Below are positions 61,689 through 64,000 of a stretch of 64,000 bases of DNA, piece after piece. The number at the start of each line of letters is the position of its first letter. The stretch's first letter is position 1. Source of the DNA: an uncultured Burkholderiales bacterium (GTDB lineage: Bacteria; Pseudomonadota; Gammaproteobacteria; Burkholderiales; Burkholderiaceae_C); contig CALAGS010000139.1 of assembly GCA_937891665.1 (NCBI GenBank), positions 23,807-87,806 of the forward strand, written 5' to 3'. A model generated the notes under the pieces. It did no database searches, was not told the origin of the DNA, and saw only the letters and a list, made by a program, of their open reading frames with translations. Position numbers and translations under genes: made by a program.

Positions 61689-62795
61689 TCAAAATATGGG
61701 CAAAACCAGTTCAGTGGCTGTTGGAGAGATTTGCTTGGGGCACTCTCGCGTGGCATCCAAGCAACCACCCTCTGCATAAACGTCTTTGGGATCCCTGATG
61801 CGCATCATTTGGTGCAAGATGTTTTGCACTTTGGCGGGGTCTTGCATCGTCTCATGCACGCAAGCATCCACAATGGTTTCATCCATCCACAAGTCACCCG
61901 CTGCGTTGGTTTTCACACCATCACGCCAATGGTAAATTTCAATGCACTTGCTTTGCAATGAAAAAGGCTGATCGCGTTTCCAAAAATTGCTGAACAAGCC
62001 GCTGCCCATATAAATCACCCACGAGCCTTCATAACCTGTCACATCAGAGGAGCGCGCATCTGGATTTCGGAACCAAACACGCTCACCTGGCACATAAAAA
62101 CCAGCAGGCAAGGGCGCCTCTAGCGAGCCGTACTCATGCAAAAAAACTTCATGAAAGAGGCCAGATCGAATGGCATGTTTTTCATTCACCTGTTGCAGTT
62201 GTGCCAACAAAGAAGGGTTGTGCTGGCCCGCTTCTTGGGCCAAGCCCAACAAGATCACATATTCGGTTGCGCGATAACAAGAAAAATCGTACAGCTTGCC
62301 TGTGGCCTCGGGTTGTGTAGCGCTGATCAAAGCTTCGATCAAGGGCGTGTGGGGCTGCAGAATAAATCCGGCCTCTTCTTCATACCGCCAAAATTCGCTG
62401 GGCCGCTCTGCCGCATCGGTTTTAAAGGCCAGAGCTGTTTTGCGGGCATTCAAGACAATGTTTTCTCGCACCCGCACAGCACTGCTCAGAGCTTCTAAAT
62501 CATTGAATTCAAAGCGATGCGGAGAGACCAACATGGCCCAAAGGATCTCTTGCTTTAAATCTTTGGCATGCACGTGCAGCGAGAGTGTGTCGCTGGCAGG
62601 GGCATGAAGCTGCATCCAAGCAGCACTCATTCGGCACAACAAGGCGCCATCGGTTGACGAAATATCCACGCCTTCGTGAATACCATAGGACTCAAAAAAG
62701 GCGTCACAAGCAGACAGGTCGCAATGGGCGACTTGAAAGCCAGCCGCTTGAGTGAAGTGCGAAGTTGTCTGATGCGTATTTTGCATGGTTGTCAT
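61689..62795 (-). CDS. Tgl-like protein-glutamine gamma-glutamyltransferase (transglutaminase) family protein
   Basis: By-eye alignment with recalled B. subtilis Tgl: SSAVRVRENIVLNARKTA ~ ELKLRMNIVAAAKTL; LYDFSCYRATEYVILLGLA ~ FYAFECATAIVIIYYLALI; PAGFYVPGERVWFRNPDARSSDVTGYEGSWVIYMG ~ GHHFFLGDCLYFKNPEFDPQKAQWRGENVILLG. Confidence 0.65.
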   Translation of the reverse strand: MTTMQNTHQTTSHFTQAAGFQVAHCDLSACDAFFESYGIHEGVDISSTDGALLCRMSAAWMQLHAPASDTLSLHVHAKDLKQEILWAMLVSPHRFEFNDLEALSSAVRVRENIVLNARKTALAFKTDAAERPSEFWRYEEEAGFILQPHTPLIEALISATQPEATGKLYDFSCYRATEYVILLGLAQEAGQHNPSLLAQLQQVNEKHAIRSGLFHEVFLHEYGSLEAPLPAGFYVPGERVWFRNPDARSSDVTGYEGSWVIYMGSGLFSNFWKRDQPFSLQSKCIEIYHWRDGVKTNAAGDLWMDETIVDACVHETMQDPAKVQNILHQMMRIRDPKDVYAEGGCLDATRECPKQISPTATELVLPIF

Positions 62796-62837
62796 TCTGA
62801 CAAGAAAACAAGTCCATCCCTATCGGGACAAACACTA

Positions 62838-63530
62838 TCAAGCAAAAGTGACCCAATTTCGATAGGCAGCCTGGTCCAGGTGCGGTAAGTTGTTGTATGT
62901 AAGCAGCATGTGCCGGGAGGGTGAAAAGACAAATTCAGTCAGCGCCGTATTTCGAATGCGCAGGTTCAATTCAATGGACGTCTCTGCTGGTGCTTGAAGC
63001 ACTTGCCCTACCGCGGTTGAGATGGGGCCGCCGCTAGAAACAATCAAAACACGACCTTGATGGTTTTCTCGCACATGCTTTAACACCGCATGGATGCCTG
63101 CCGCAAATTCAGCATAACTTGTCATGCCTTTGGGCTGAGTTTCTCCTGCCATCCATTTCTGCAGTGCCGTTCGCAGCAAGCGAAAGTGATGCTTGTACAT
63201 CTCGGGGGTATCGGGCTTGGCAAGAGGCTCGGGATGAATGGTTTCAATCAATGCATGGCTGTCGTATTCATTGAGTTCAGGCCAGACTTCAGGGGCATTG
63301 TTCAGTTGCGCGCCCTGCGCAATGCCTTCCCAAGTTTGCCGGTGTCTTTTTAGGCTGCCCATGAAAACAGCGTCAAACTTCAGTGGCTCTGCGCCAGCTT
63401 GTTCGGCAGCCATCTGTTGCCAGTACTCGCCCAAGCGAATGCTCTGCTTCTGGCCCAAGGCACTGAGTTGGTCGTAATCGTCGGCACCGAAAGAAGCCTG
63501 ACCGTGGCGCACTAAAAGAAGTTGTCCCAT
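62838..63530 (-). CDS. Histidine phosphatase (phosphoglycerate mutase-like) family protein
   Basis: MGQLLLVRHGQASFGADDYDQLSALGQKQSIRLGEY (RHG motif). Confidence 0.9.
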   Translation of the reverse strand: MGQLLLVRHGQASFGADDYDQLSALGQKQSIRLGEYWQQMAAEQAGAEPLKFDAVFMGSLKRHRQTWEGIAQGAQLNNAPEVWPELNEYDSHALIETIHPEPLAKPDTPEMYKHHFRLLRTALQKWMAGETQPKGMTSYAEFAAGIHAVLKHVRENHQGRVLIVSSGGPISTAVGQVLQAPAETSIELNLRIRNTALTEFVFSPSRHMLLTYNNLPHLDQAAYRNWVTFA

Positions 63531-63576
63531 GGTGCTTAGTTTAAAGCCACATGAACCTTGTCTTTCTCTTCGGTCT

Positions 63577-64000
63577 TCAAGGTGTTGAAAGAATTTCCCA
63601 TCGCTCTAAGGCCTTGACCAATTCAGTGTCGATTTGTGCATCGCGGGCAAACAGAGCTGCGGCTTTTGCAGGGTCTTTGGCAAACAAGCTGCTGTCGGCT
63701 AGGGCTGCTCGAACTTCGCTTTGTTCTTTTTCCAAGGCTTCTATCAATGCGGGCAAGCCATCCAATTCACGTTGTTCTTTGTAACTTAACTTTTGTGCAC
63801 TTTTCACCGCGGTCTTGGGCTGTGCTGCTGGCGCTTCGATGGGCTTGGCTTGAGCGGGTGTGGCGGATTTGTTGGCCGTATTGGACTGCGTCGCAGCCTT
63901 AGCGGCGGCCGCCTTATTCTGCGCTTGAATGCTTTGGCTGCGCATCGATTGGGTGAGCCAATCTTGCACCGAGCCTTCGTACTCTCGCCAAAAACCAGGG
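63577..64000 (-). CDS. ABC-F ATPase, Uup-like, C-terminal part (truncated by the window edge)
   Basis: Frame stays open to base 64000 reading ...PGFWREYEGSVQDWLTQS; then charged linker and coiled-coil C-terminus LSYKEQRELDGLPALIEALEKEQSEVRAAL. Confidence 0.85.
   Translation of the reverse strand, partial: PGFWREYEGSVQDWLTQSMRSQSIQAQNKAAAAKAATQSNTANKSATPAQAKPIEAPAAQPKTAVKSAQKLSYKEQRELDGLPALIEALEKEQSEVRAALADSSLFAKDPAKAAALFARDAQIDTELVKALERWEILSTP

Noticed and set aside
1-64000. CRISPR arrays, rRNA, tRNA genes, IS elements or prophage
   Set aside because: No regularly spaced repeats, tRNA-like cloverleaf signals, rRNA sequence, transposase or phage genes were recognised in the intergenic regions or ORFs.

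Overview
This 64 kb window looks like chromosomal DNA from a Burkholderiales bacterium, probably Comamonadaceae-like (inferred from gene content and order; no search was run). Most of it is dense housekeeping gene content: mnmA, fadD, mtn, corA, hpf-ptsN-hprK, fur/bamE-dapB, a tolQ/R-like pair, leuS-lptE-holA, proA, gshA, kup, psd, htpG, a tonB-exbB-exbD-exbD cluster, a uvrD/rep helicase, priA, hemE and dsbD. Catabolic and transport modules include tricarballylate oxidation (tcuAB, left edge), a two-gene gentisate module, a NodIJ-like ABC exporter, and a branched-chain-type ABC transporter operon with two AMP-forming acyl-CoA ligases under a Crp/Fnr regulator. I found no rRNA, tRNA, CRISPR array or intact transposon. 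Points most worth following up: (1) a protein resembling the Bacillus spore-coat transglutaminase Tgl, with the Cys kept but both Glu partners apparently Ser; (2) an overlapping multi-hairpin structure between the binding-protein gene and livF; (3) a structured corA leader; (4) an AT-rich priA-hemE intergenic region with two DnaA boxes and a long perfect inverted repeat; (5) an AT-rich PIN/HTH toxin-antitoxin island; (6) a perfect CRP-family palindrome between divergent genes; (7) a residual metallophosphoesterase N-terminus; (8) a 63-nt in-frame insertion with flanking repeats in srkA. Homology calls come from reading the translations and recalled family knowledge only.
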